Source of the DNA: Kiritimatiellia bacterium
GTDB taxonomy: Bacteria; Verrucomicrobiota; Kiritimatiellia; RFP12; UBA1067
DNA length: 49,074 nt
NCBI GenBank assembly: GCA_017447805.1
Contig: JAFSMR010000025.1
Span: forward strand, 1 to 49,074
Direction of reading: 5' to 3'
Shown in pieces: positions 41,363 through 48,498 of this stretch. Position 1 is the stretch's first letter. Each line of letters opens with the position of its first letter. The notes beneath the pieces were generated by a model. That model ran no database searches, had not been told where the DNA came from, and was given only the letters and a program-made list of their open reading frames with translations. A program made the position numbers and the translations under genes.

Positions 41363-42690
41363 TGATTGGAGCGATAACTTTGGATATGGAAGTCGGGGGC
41401 TTTGCGCCGTTCGAATTCCAGCTCGCTTCATCTGCAGGCCTTACCCCGTTATGTCTTCCCGATTCCGTAAGACGCTTTCAAGATGCCATGCGAGATTGGG
41501 AAACGGGTAGCGAGGAACGCTTAACGGTTGTAGTAAACCATGAAGAGCATGTAGGCCATGTAGAAACTCATAGTACGCCTTCGACATTTGGTAGGGCGGT
41601 CGCCCCGCGACCGTCGATACCCGAACAAGTCGTGCCACAACAAGCCTCGCCCGAGCAGGTTGAATTTGGCGAGCAGGTAACGGGTAACATGGAACGCTTA
41701 ACGGTTGTAGTAAACCATGAAGAGCATGTAGGCCATGTAGAAATATATCGCGAACCTTCGACGCTTGGATTAATTAACCATGAAGAACACGTAGAAACAG
41801 GTAGGGTGGCCAAAGCGGAATTCGCCCGGCTCCAAGGCGTCAGGTTGCCCGAGGGAGAAGCCCGAGTCCCGAAGGGAATGCAAGCGGCCGAGCAGCCGAT
41901 ACCCGAACAGGCTGAACCCGATACTCCGGCGGTCGCGGGGCGACGCGCCCTACCAACTCCCCAACAAGCCTCGCCCGAGCAGGTTGAATTTGGCGAGCAG
42001 GTAACGGGTAACATGGAACGCTTAACGGTTGTAGTAAACCATGAAGAGCATGTAGGCCATGTGGAAACATATAGCGAACCTTCGGCGCTTGGCATGGTGT
42101 TCGCGCCGCAGTCGCCGATACCCGAGCAGGTTGTACCCGAGCAGACCGAATTAGAGCAGGCCGAGTTTGAGGAAGTTGAATCCGACACTCCGGCGGTCGC
42201 GGGGCGACGCACCCTACCGACACCCCTCCCCGCAGCCAACCAAAGTGAAGAGATCGAAAAGAAAACGGTTATAACAGCATTGCCGAATACTGCGGCGCCG
42301 CAAGTCGAGAATATTTCGTTGAATGCAATCAGAGAAGAGAACGATGTCGAGGCGGCGTCAATTCGCATGTCGGAGGTTCGTGAAGTCGTCAATAAGGTAG
42401 TGGAGGCAATTGTCGAGCAGATATCTATTGCCGACGACATTGCTATCGGCAAGGGAGAAATCAAGATTACCCTCAAGCCTTCGATTTTAGATGGCATGGA
42501 AATTACGCTTGGCGCGAATGAAGGAACATTAAAAGTATCCTTTACTCCGGCAACACAAGAAGCTGCGCAAATAATTGCCGCGAATCTCCAGCGACTGGAA
42601 GCTGCGCTTGAACAACATGCCGGAATATTCAACCGTGTTATCATAACAGTTTCAAATTTCAAGAAAGGAAAAACGAATGAAGGCGCTTGA
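41359..42690 (+). CDS. sctP: Needle-length ruler / substrate switch SctP (YscP-like) with recent internal repeats
   Basis: 443 aa. The C-terminal 130 residues form the T3S4 substrate-switch domain (EVREVVNKVVEAIVEQI...GEIKITLKPSILDGMEITLG...RVIITVSNF), as in YscP/FliK. The N-terminal 300 residues are Glu/Pro/Val-rich and contain three copies of the motif ERLTVVVNHEEHVGHVE, with related short forms. At the DNA level 41641-41738 and 41965-42062 are identical (98 bp) and 324 bp apart, in frame; a 48-bp third copy is at 41514-41561. Pieces of the dispersed intergenic repeat read as VAGRRALPT. In Yersinia the length of this region sets needle length. Confidence 0.9.
   Translation: MMIGAITLDMEVGGFAPFEFQLASSAGLTPLCLPDSVRRFQDAMRDWETGSEERLTVVVNHEEHVGHVETHSTPSTFGRAVAPRPSIPEQVVPQQASPEQVEFGEQVTGNMERLTVVVNHEEHVGHVEIYREPSTLGLINHEEHVETGRVAKAEFARLQGVRLPEGEARVPKGMQAAEQPIPEQAEPDTPAVAGRRALPTPQQASPEQVEFGEQVTGNMERLTVVVNHEEHVGHVETYSEPSALGMVFAPQSPIPEQVVPEQTELEQAEFEEVESDTPAVAGRRTLPTPLPAANQSEEIEKKTVITALPNTAAPQVENISLNAIREENDVEAASIRMSEVREVVNKVVEAIVEQISIADDIAIGKGEIKITLKPSILDGMEITLGANEGTLKVSFTPATQEAAQIIAANLQRLEAALEQHAGIFNRVIITVSNFKKGKTNEGA
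41514..42062. repeat. Direct repeats inside sctP
   Basis: A perfect 98-bp direct repeat (41641-41738 and 41965-42062), with a partial 48-bp copy at 41514-41561 matching its second half. Offset 324 bp = 108 codons. Interleaved are GGGGCGACGC(G/A)CCCTACC elements of the dispersed family (41590-41608 inverted, 41937-41954, 42201-42218). Confidence 0.9.
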
Positions 42691-43564
42691 TATTTTTTCG
42701 TCATTGCCTGGTTGGGCTAATATGGCGAGCGAAGAAATATTTCGCTCTAGCGCATTTGCCGCGCCTTGCCGGATAGGAGAAACGCCGGCGGTATTGCGTC
42801 AAGCAAGTATTGCGCCATCCGATACGCTCGAGCTGAAAATATCGATTGCCGGCGCTCCGCATATCCTAGGCCTTACTCGCACACCATCTTGGCCGGAGCT
42901 CGACAAGATTTGGGATTCGCGAAGCGAAGTGCCGACCGAAATCCTGCTTGCTCTCGTGGAAAAAGAATGCGGCGCATTTTTGCAAATGCTGGAAAATGTC
43001 GTCCGCGGCCAAATTCAAATTGGCGGCGTTTTGGATGGGGCTCCGGACGAAAATCCGAAGGCGAATAGCGTCAATCTCGAAGTTGCCGGAATCGTATTTT
43101 CTTTGACTGCCTCGCCTGCGATAATCGCCACGCTCGGAGTATTGCGCAATCTAGATTTGACTTGCGATCTAATCAGGTCGGTGGAGCTTGATGCCGAAAC
43201 GGAATATGCCGCTTTCGCGCTGAACGAATCGGATGTCGCTACTCTCGCGCCAGGCGATGTTTTATTGCTGCCGGAAATCGGCGCCGTCGCGCCGCGCGAG
43301 ATTGTCGAAAACAAGTTCGCGGCAAGCGAAAAATCGCTCAATGCGTTTTCCGACGATGGTCTATATCGCGTCATTGCGGCAGAAACGAAAAAGATTACGC
43401 TCGGCGAACTATTCGATATCGCGGCGGAATCGGTTGCCCCTTCGCCTATCGCGCCATCCAGCGGCATGGCGCTGAAGCTTGTGAAGAATGGCAGAATAAT
43501 CGCTTTTGGTCGCCTCGAGAAATTGGGGGATGTCTTTTCTTTCACTGTAGAAGCAAAGGAATAG
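42677..43564 (+). CDS. sctQ: Sorting-platform C-ring protein SctQ (YscQ-like)
   Basis: 295 aa. An alpha/beta N-terminal domain is followed by two SpoA-like segments: around 175-215 (EYAAFALNESDVATLAPGDVLLLPEIG) and at the C-terminus (MALKLVKNGRIIAFGRLEKLGDVFSFTVEAKE). SctQ with SctL and SctK forms pods under the basal body that sort substrates. Some SctQ genes also make a short C-terminal product by internal initiation; candidate internal ATGs exist (for example in SGMALKL), but I see no strong ribosome-binding site there. It overlaps sctP by 14 nt. Confidence 0.88.
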   Translation: MKALDIFSSLPGWANMASEEIFRSSAFAAPCRIGETPAVLRQASIAPSDTLELKISIAGAPHILGLTRTPSWPELDKIWDSRSEVPTEILLALVEKECGAFLQMLENVVRGQIQIGGVLDGAPDENPKANSVNLEVAGIVFSLTASPAIIATLGVLRNLDLTCDLIRSVELDAETEYAAFALNESDVATLAPGDVLLLPEIGAVAPREIVENKFAASEKSLNAFSDDGLYRVIAAETKKITLGELFDIAAESVAPSPIAPSSGMALKLVKNGRIIAFGRLEKLGDVFSFTVEAKE

Positions 43565-43570
43565 CGAAAA

Positions 43571-44332
43571 ATGTTTCAGACAGATCCATTTATGCTGATA
43601 GTCCTATTTGTAGGACTATCTCTCTTGCCGTTCGTCGCGATGATCGCTACATCATATTTGAAGATTGTCGTGGTGATGTCGCTGATAAGGAACGCGCTTG
43701 GAATCCAATCCATTCCGCCGAATATGGTAGTGAATGCGCTTGCGATGATTCTTACATTTTACATCATGGCGCCAGTGATGAACGAATCATGGACGATAGC
43801 CAAAACCGAGCTCGCGGCGCACCAAGCGGCGAACCCTACGCCAATGCCGGGCACTGCGACTGGTGCCGGGAACATTCCCTTGCCGCAAGCTTCGGCCTCA
43901 AGCGCGACCCTGCCGGGTGCAGATTCTGCGACAAGAAAAATTTTCGAAACAGATGCCGTTGCCAAAGCCGCCGAACCTTTTCGCAAGTTTCTTTCTGAGC
44001 ACACTGCCGCGCGAGAACGCGCCTTCTTTGTGCATACGGCCGAGACATTATGGGGTAAAGATGGCGAGGCGGCCAATGTCGACCCCGAGAGCTTTTACAT
44101 CCTCTTGCCGTCGTTTTGCGTTTCGGAATTGACGAAAGCGTTTCAGATCGGTTTTCTCGTGTATCTGCCGTTTATCGCAATCGATATCATAGTATCGAAT
44201 ATCTTGCTTGCGATGGGTATGATGATGGTCTCGCCAGTCACGATTTCGCTACCGTTCAAATTGCTTTTGTTCGTAATGGTGAACGGCTGGACTCTTCTTA
44301 TCCAAGGGCTTGTAAGGGGATACATAATATGA
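43571..44332 (+). CDS. sctR: Export gate protein SctR (YscR/FliP-like) with enlarged loop
   Basis: 253 aa (usual 215-220). Conserved parts are PFVAMIATSYLKIVVVMSLIRNALGIQSIPPNMVVNALAMILTFYIMAPVMN at the N-terminus and LPSFCVSELTKAFQIGFLVYLPFIAIDIIVSNILLAMGMMMVSP at the C-terminus. Between them the periplasmic loop (about 78-165) holds an Ala/Pro/Gly/Thr-rich insertion (PMPGTATGAGNIPLP) not found in YscR. SctR5-SctS4-SctT1 forms the helical gate at the base of the rod. It overlaps sctS. Confidence 0.96.
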   Translation: MFQTDPFMLIVLFVGLSLLPFVAMIATSYLKIVVVMSLIRNALGIQSIPPNMVVNALAMILTFYIMAPVMNESWTIAKTELAAHQAANPTPMPGTATGAGNIPLPQASASSATLPGADSATRKIFETDAVAKAAEPFRKFLSEHTAARERAFFVHTAETLWGKDGEAANVDPESFYILLPSFCVSELTKAFQIGFLVYLPFIAIDIIVSNILLAMGMMMVSPVTISLPFKLLLFVMVNGWTLLIQGLVRGYII

Positions 44333-44595
44333 GCGAAGCGCAAATACTCGACTATGCCCAGATGTGCCTCGTGCTGGTATTGCGTCTTTCGATGATACCG
44401 ATTATCGTAGCGACTGTAATCGGTATTATCGTATCGCTGTTGCAGGCGCTTACGCAGATACAAGAGCAGACCCTGGGTTTTGCGGTGAAGCTTATCGCTA
44501 TTTCTCTTACTCTTCTTGCGTGCGCATCGTGGATGGGGTCGTCGCTCTTACTGTACACGCAAGATATCTTCAATCACTTTGCATTATTGCGCTGA
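44329..44595 (+). CDS. sctS: Export gate protein SctS (YscS/FliQ-like)
   Basis: 88 aa, the normal length. Two membrane hairpin helices: LVLVLRLSMIPIIVATVIGIIVSLLQALTQIQEQTLGFAVKLIAISLTLLACASWMG with the family's conserved QALTQIQEQTL loop. The ATG overlaps the sctR stop (ATGA), and its stop overlaps the sctT start (TGATG). Confidence 0.97.
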   Translation: MSEAQILDYAQMCLVLVLRLSMIPIIVATVIGIIVSLLQALTQIQEQTLGFAVKLIAISLTLLACASWMGSSLLLYTQDIFNHFALLR

Positions 44596-45377
44596 TGACA
44601 TGGGCTGAATTCCATCGATGGATTATAGCGGCGATTCTCGCGATGGCGAGGATAGGCGGGGCGTTCGCGATATGTCCGGCGCTTACCGAATCGATGATAC
44701 CCGGGGTCGCGCGGCGCGCATCTACTCTTGGCTTCGCTTTTTTGGCTATTGCCTATATTCATTATTGCATGCCACCGGGAGAGCCTGTTTGGTGGCTGTA
44801 TATGCCGGCTGTTTTGAAGGAGGTCGCGATTGGTTTTCTCATGGGGTTTTTCGCCGCGGTCCCGTTTTGGATTGCCGAGAATGTAGGCAACTTCATAGAT
44901 AACCAGCGCGGCGCGACGATGGGCGAAGTCTATTCGCCGCTTTCCGGCGCGCAAGTTTCGACGACTGGTATTTTCTTTACACAGCTCGTTTCTACGATTT
45001 TCTTTTCTAGCGGCGCGATATTGCTGCTTTTGGGCGCTTTATACAGAAGTTATATGGTTTGGCCGGTGTTTGGGCCTGCCTTTACATTCGCGCCGGATAC
45101 GCCGGTGCAAATCCTGGGCGCGCTCGACGAGATGCTCAAGACTACCGTGGTGATCTCGGCTCCGGCGATAATAGTTATGTTCTTGGCCACTCTCGGGCTA
45201 GGCCTCGTCAACAGGACCGCCCCCCAGCTGAATGTATTCTTTCTTTCAATGCCCGTAAAATCCGCGCTTGGTATCGCAATGCTCATAGTATATCTGCCGT
45301 TTATTTTGGATATGCTTATGTATACTGACGAATCTGCGCTTCTTTCACCCCTCGGCAAGATTATAGGAGGAACGTAA
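44595..45377 (+). CDS. sctT: Export gate protein SctT (YscT/FliR-like)
   Basis: 260 aa from ATG 44595, coupled to sctS. MARIGGAFAICPALTESMIPGVARRASTLGFAFLAI, FLMGFFAAVPFWIAENVGNFIDNQRGATMGEVYSPLSG and PAIIVMFLATLGLGLVNRTAPQLNVFFLSMPVKSALGIAML are the conserved blocks. It is the single gate subunit that, with SctR and SctS, makes the export channel entrance. Confidence 0.96.
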   Translation: MTWAEFHRWIIAAILAMARIGGAFAICPALTESMIPGVARRASTLGFAFLAIAYIHYCMPPGEPVWWLYMPAVLKEVAIGFLMGFFAAVPFWIAENVGNFIDNQRGATMGEVYSPLSGAQVSTTGIFFTQLVSTIFFSSGAILLLLGALYRSYMVWPVFGPAFTFAPDTPVQILGALDEMLKTTVVISAPAIIVMFLATLGLGLVNRTAPQLNVFFLSMPVKSALGIAMLIVYLPFILDMLMYTDESALLSPLGKIIGGT

Positions 45378-45379
45378 AG

Positions 45380-46471
45380 ATGGCGGAATCGGCCGGCGAA
45401 AAGACGGAAATGCCCACAGCGAAAAAATTGCGCGACGCGCGTGAGAAGGGGCAGGTCTGCACTTCGAAAGATATCGTATCTACTGCGATTCTGATTGTCC
45501 TTTTCGCTCTTCTTGGCTGGATGGGGTTGGCGCTCGTAGACGATATTTCGGCGCTTCTGGGCTTTATCGGCGCAAGCTTCGCGCGCGATATCGATGGCGC
45601 CACGCGCCAGGCTTCGACGCTGGCCGTGCTGATAGTCTGCAAGCATTCCTTTATATTCGTCGCGGTAGCCGCGATAATCGGCATAATCGCGAATGTTGCG
45701 CAAATCGGCTTCCTCTTTACGATAGAGCCCATAATACCGAAACTCGAAAAGCTGAGTCCCGTAGAAGGCGCGAAGAAAATCTTTTCGATGAAGAATGTAT
45801 TCGAGTTTCTGAAGAATATCGTGAAGGTCTGCTTTCTCGGGTATCTATTATATAAAATCATCTGGTCGAGCGTGCCGGAGCTTTTGACGATGTGCTATGG
45901 AACGATTGACGATATTTTCCCGTGCCTCAAATTGATGCTAAAGCGCCTGGCGGTATATACCGCATTCGGCTATATCGTAATTGCCGTCGTGGATAGATTA
46001 TTTCAATCGCGAAATTTCACCAAGCAGATGATGATGACGAAAGATGAAGTTAAGCGCGAATACAAAGAAATGGAAGGCTCTGCCGAAATCAAGCAGGCGC
46101 AGCGTCAATTCCGCGACGAGATCATGAACGGACCCGACCCCGTGAAGGCGACTAAGACGGCGAATGCGGTAATCGTAAACCCGACCCATATATCGGTAGG
46201 CGTAAGGTATGACGCGAGCGAAGCGCCGCTGCCGCGCATCGTCGTCGCGGGCGCGGGCGCGATAGCGAAAATAATCCGCGAAACCGCGCTCGCCGAGGGA
46301 ATCGCGATTATCGAAGAAAAACCACTCGCTCGCGCGCTGTACGCAAAAGCGAAAATCGGCGAATTCGTGCCGGATGAATACTTGGAAAGCGTGGCGGAAA
46401 TCCTGAAATGGGCCAAACGCCTCGAAGATGAACGCAAGGAGCAAGCGGAGCTGGATTCCGTCCGGTTGTGA
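45380..46471 (+). CDS. sctU: Autocleaving export switch SctU (YscU/FlhB-like)
   Basis: 363 aa. EKTEMPTAKKLRDAREKGQVCTSKDIV opens the protein, four membrane helices follow (to about 215), and the cytoplasmic domain carries NAVIVNPTHISVGVRYD with the autocleavage site Asn267-Pro268-Thr269-His270. AGAGAIAKIIRETALAEGIAIIEEKPLARALY follows, as expected. Cleavage between Asn and Pro allows the switch to late substrates together with SctP. GGAGG lies 9 nt before the ATG. Confidence 0.97.
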   Translation: MAESAGEKTEMPTAKKLRDAREKGQVCTSKDIVSTAILIVLFALLGWMGLALVDDISALLGFIGASFARDIDGATRQASTLAVLIVCKHSFIFVAVAAIIGIIANVAQIGFLFTIEPIIPKLEKLSPVEGAKKIFSMKNVFEFLKNIVKVCFLGYLLYKIIWSSVPELLTMCYGTIDDIFPCLKLMLKRLAVYTAFGYIVIAVVDRLFQSRNFTKQMMMTKDEVKREYKEMEGSAEIKQAQRQFRDEIMNGPDPVKATKTANAVIVNPTHISVGVRYDASEAPLPRIVVAGAGAIAKIIRETALAEGIAIIEEKPLARALYAKAKIGEFVPDEYLESVAEILKWAKRLEDERKEQAELDSVRL

Positions 46472-46511
46472 TAAAGCCAATACCGGAAACTGAAGAAGAG
46501 AGAAAAATTTT

Positions 46512-47024
46512 ATGAATATCGACGAACTTTACAAAACCATAGCGCCCAAGCTGACTAACTGGCTTGTCTCTACCGGCTCGCCATATCATCAGGCATGCGA
46601 TTTGGTGCAAGAGACATTCCTGAAAATATGGAAAATGCGCGAAGATTTGCGAGACAGCGTAGAAGCGGCCAAGGGACTCGCCTTTACAATCGCGAAGAAT
46701 CTGCGCAAAAACCTGATTCGCGATGACTGCCGCATAACATTCGTCGAAGAGATTCGCGATGAAGATGCCGGCAGCATCGCCCCGCACATGCCGGAAAGTG
46801 AAATTGAGGCCGAACGCGCGGCGCTCAGAAAAAAACTCCTCGAGGCGCTATCGCGTCTAGCCCCGCCTCTTAGAGAAGCTTACACTTTATTCCAGATCGC
46901 CGGCCGCTCCATCAACGAAATCGCCCGGGAATGCGGAATCGGCGAAAGCCTCGTGAAGGTCAGGATTTTCCGCGCAAAGGAAAAACTTCGCAAAATTTTA
47001 TCCGAAATGGGTGTAACCTTGTAA
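46512..47024 (+). CDS. ECF-type RNA polymerase sigma factor
   Basis: 170 aa with regions sigma2 (DLVQETFLKIWKMREDL; KGLAFTIAKNLRKNLIRDD) and sigma4 (LAPPLREAYTLFQIAGRSINEIARECGIGESLVKVRIFRAKEKLRKIL) and nothing else, the minimal ECF layout. No anti-sigma gene is adjacent. It lies 40 nt after sctU at the end of the export genes. HrpL, the regulator of plant-pathogen Hrp1 systems, is also an ECF factor, so control of the T3SS is likely. The motif shared by 21721 and 47011 (the latter overlaps its own last codons) is the best candidate target. Confidence 0.92.
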   Translation: MNIDELYKTIAPKLTNWLVSTGSPYHQACDLVQETFLKIWKMREDLRDSVEAAKGLAFTIAKNLRKNLIRDDCRITFVEEIRDEDAGSIAPHMPESEIEAERAALRKKLLEALSRLAPPLREAYTLFQIAGRSINEIARECGIGESLVKVRIFRAKEKLRKILSEMGVTL

Positions 47025-47043
47025 TGAGACATGTGTATACAGG
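47011..47043 (+). promoter_or_regulatory. Promoter-like motif at the end of the sigma gene, matched at 21721
   Basis: GTGTAACCTT-N10-ATGTGTATACAGG; the first part encodes the last residues (Val-Thr-Leu-stop) of the sigma factor. Identity with 21721-21753 covers the first 10 nt and 12 of the last 13 at the same spacing. The downstream ORF starts at 47071. Confidence 0.6.
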
Positions 47044-47070
47044 TTGAAATTCTCAAAAAGGCAAGTGAAT

Positions 47071-47331
47071 ATGGAAATAAATATCAACAATACTAGAGCA
47101 ACTTGGAACGCGGCTTCTCTCGCAGGCGCAGGGAATATCGGCGCGAATAGCGTCTCTGCCGGGAATATCGGCGCGAATTCGGCTCTAACCATCTCAGAAG
47201 CTCGTGTCTCGGCCGAAGAAATCGCCGCTAGCGAGATAGGCGATGAAGAGCTTTCACGAAATGACGCCTTGGGCGCGCTATTTTCAAAGGCGTTTTCTCT
47301 CCCTCCTCCCCCGCCCCCAAAATTCACATAG
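47071..47331 (+). CDS. Small secreted-type protein, possibly truncated
   Basis: 86 aa from ATG 47071 (AAAAAGG upstream). The N-terminus MEININNTRATWNAASLAG resembles those of the translocator proteins at 20360, 21807 and 22903 (M-x-I-x-hydrophobic-N), followed by a 9-residue repeat AGNIGAN(S) present twice. It ends LFSKAFSLPPPPPPKFT, where dispersed repeat DNA begins with several in-frame stops. The composition (Asn, Ser, Ala, no Cys, no signal peptide) suits a T3SS substrate. It may be the N-terminal half of a longer gene broken by the repeat. Confidence 0.6.
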   Translation: MEININNTRATWNAASLAGAGNIGANSVSAGNIGANSALTISEARVSAEEIAASEIGDEELSRNDALGALFSKAFSLPPPPPPKFT

Positions 47332-47580
47332 TAGTTGTAGTTGAAGTTGTAGGGAGGCCGCAATTTATTGCGGCCGTGGTCTGCGCCCTCCCTCTTCTCT
47401 GTCTCGTGTCCCGTGTTCCCGGCCTCGCCCCTTGCGCCCAGGCGCGGAATAAAGCTTTCGGCGCCGCAATCGGGTCACGGCGGCAAAACGCCCTACGAAC
47501 AAGCCCTGGAATACAACAATGTTCGCGACTCGGAAATCCCTCCTCTCGATGAAGGAATAAAATCGCTTATTCTCATTTGA
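47332..47580 (+). pseudogene. Repeat-interrupted possible continuation of the preceding ORF
   Basis: After the stop at 47331 the same frame passes through repeat DNA: TAGTTGTAGTTGAAG units, then the palindrome GGCCGCAATTTATTGCGG. From about 47492 the frame then reads a protein-like stretch (KTPYEQALEYNNVRDSEIPPLDEG, IKSLILI) to a TGA at 47578-47580. Same frame and protein-like end suggest one original gene of about 170 codons, now interrupted; coincidence cannot be excluded. Confidence 0.3.
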
Positions 47581-48185
47581 GATACTACGCTGTCACGAAA
47601 TAGCACACGAATAACAATCAAGTATCATAAAACCTATTAACGGTTTGCAAAATGCGTTAATGTTGATTTTACGATTGAGAGATATAGAACTTTTGCTTGG
47701 GCGGTGATGGTTTAGCCTAAACGTCGCAGTTGAAAGTGGGCAAAGGTCTAATTTGGCATGTAGGACAGGAGAAACAGGAGATATCATTAGCAAAACAAGT
47801 AATTATCTCATCTTGAGTCAAGATTGTCAATTTCACCAATTGGGTAAAAAATCGAAATGAAACCAAAGCCGAAGAAACCTGCCGTTTTGTCTGCAAAATC
47901 TATCAAAACCTCCTGTTTCTCCTGTTCTCCATGCTAAAAATTAAACCCAACTGCGATTTTTAGGTTTAGTTGTAGTTTGAAGTTGTAGTCGTAGAGTGGA
48001 ATTGGCGATTTAGTTCGAGTTTCGAGTTGGAGGAAAGAGAATGGAATTGTCACCATTGTTCACTTTCACCTTAATCCTTCACCTAAAACTCAATACAACT
48101 ACAACTACGGCGGCCGCAATAAATTGCGGCCCTCCCGTGAAAGACTCTGCGCACTCAGCGCCTCTAAGGTTAAAAAATGTTAAAC
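47340..48185. repeat. Repeat-rich gap after the T3SS locus
   Basis: Contains TAGTTGTAGTTGAAG phrases (47332-47355, 47965-47995, and inverted about 48092-48106), the palindrome GGCCGCAATTTATTGCGGCC at about 47356-47376 and in opposite orientation at 48112-48132, and inverted copies of CAGGAGAAACAGGA (about 47766-47780 and 47912-47926). No credible gene was seen between 47581 and 48498. Confidence 0.65.
47636..47661. promoter_or_regulatory. Palindrome ATTAACG-N12-CGTTAAT
   Basis: Second copy of the element at 19131-19158, with the same left flank (AAACCTATTAACGGTTT). No ORF of note starts near it. Confidence 0.45.
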
Positions 48186-48280
48186 AAAACTCCTAACTCC
48201 TAACTACGCCAGCGGCGTTAGTCGCCTAATTTTTATTATTGTAAAACGATATGTCGAAATGCTATATTTGTTTTTGGTTA

Positions 48281-48384
48281 TCGCAAAACAACATGCTGTT
48301 TTGTGATATTTATTTTTTGTTGCCCAAAAACAACATGCTGTTTTGTGATATTTATTTTTTGTTACCCAAAAACAACATGCCGAA
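48281..48384. repeat. 42-bp tandem repeats, each holding a hairpin
   Basis: The core ACATGC recurs at 48291, 48333 and 48375 (period 42 bp). In the first two units it is the loop of CAAAACA-ACATGC-TGTTTTG-like inverted arms. The period is a multiple of three, so both strands show spurious repeat-coded ORFs. It lies about 120 bp before the gene at 48499, like an iteron or operator array. Confidence 0.6.
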
Positions 48385-48403
48385 AAGCTATATTTATTTT
48401 CCA

Positions 48404-48434
48404 TTGTCGCAAGCAATCAACAAAAGAATTTAAT
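48404..48434 (+). promoter_or_regulatory. Weak promoter candidate for the gene at 48499
   Basis: TTGTCG (48404-48409), a 19-nt spacer, TTTAAT (48429-48434). Both boxes deviate from consensus. If used, the start would fall just before the palindrome at 48454. Confidence 0.3.
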
Positions 48435-48453
48435 TTATGACTCTTAACCTAAA

Positions 48454-48468
48454 TTCCCACTTTGGGAA
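48454..48468. promoter_or_regulatory. Operator-like palindrome TTCCCACTTTGGGAA
   Basis: Third copy of the TTCCCA-N3-TGGGAA element (others at 19247-19291). It is placed 30 nt before the ATG at 48499, in the expected early transcribed region, where a bound repressor would block transcription. Confidence 0.55.
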
Positions 48469-48498
48469 AATAACAGAAAACCGAAAGGAGACAAAAAA

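Noticed and set aside
47368..47580. Independent small gene starting at 47368
   Set aside because: The first half is translated repeat DNA and there is no ribosome-binding site; treated as a possible continuation of the 47071 ORF instead.
48204..48433. Overlapping ORFs on both strands with 14-residue repeats
   Set aside because: They are produced by a 42-bp tandem DNA repeat whose period is a multiple of three; no ribosome-binding site on either strand.
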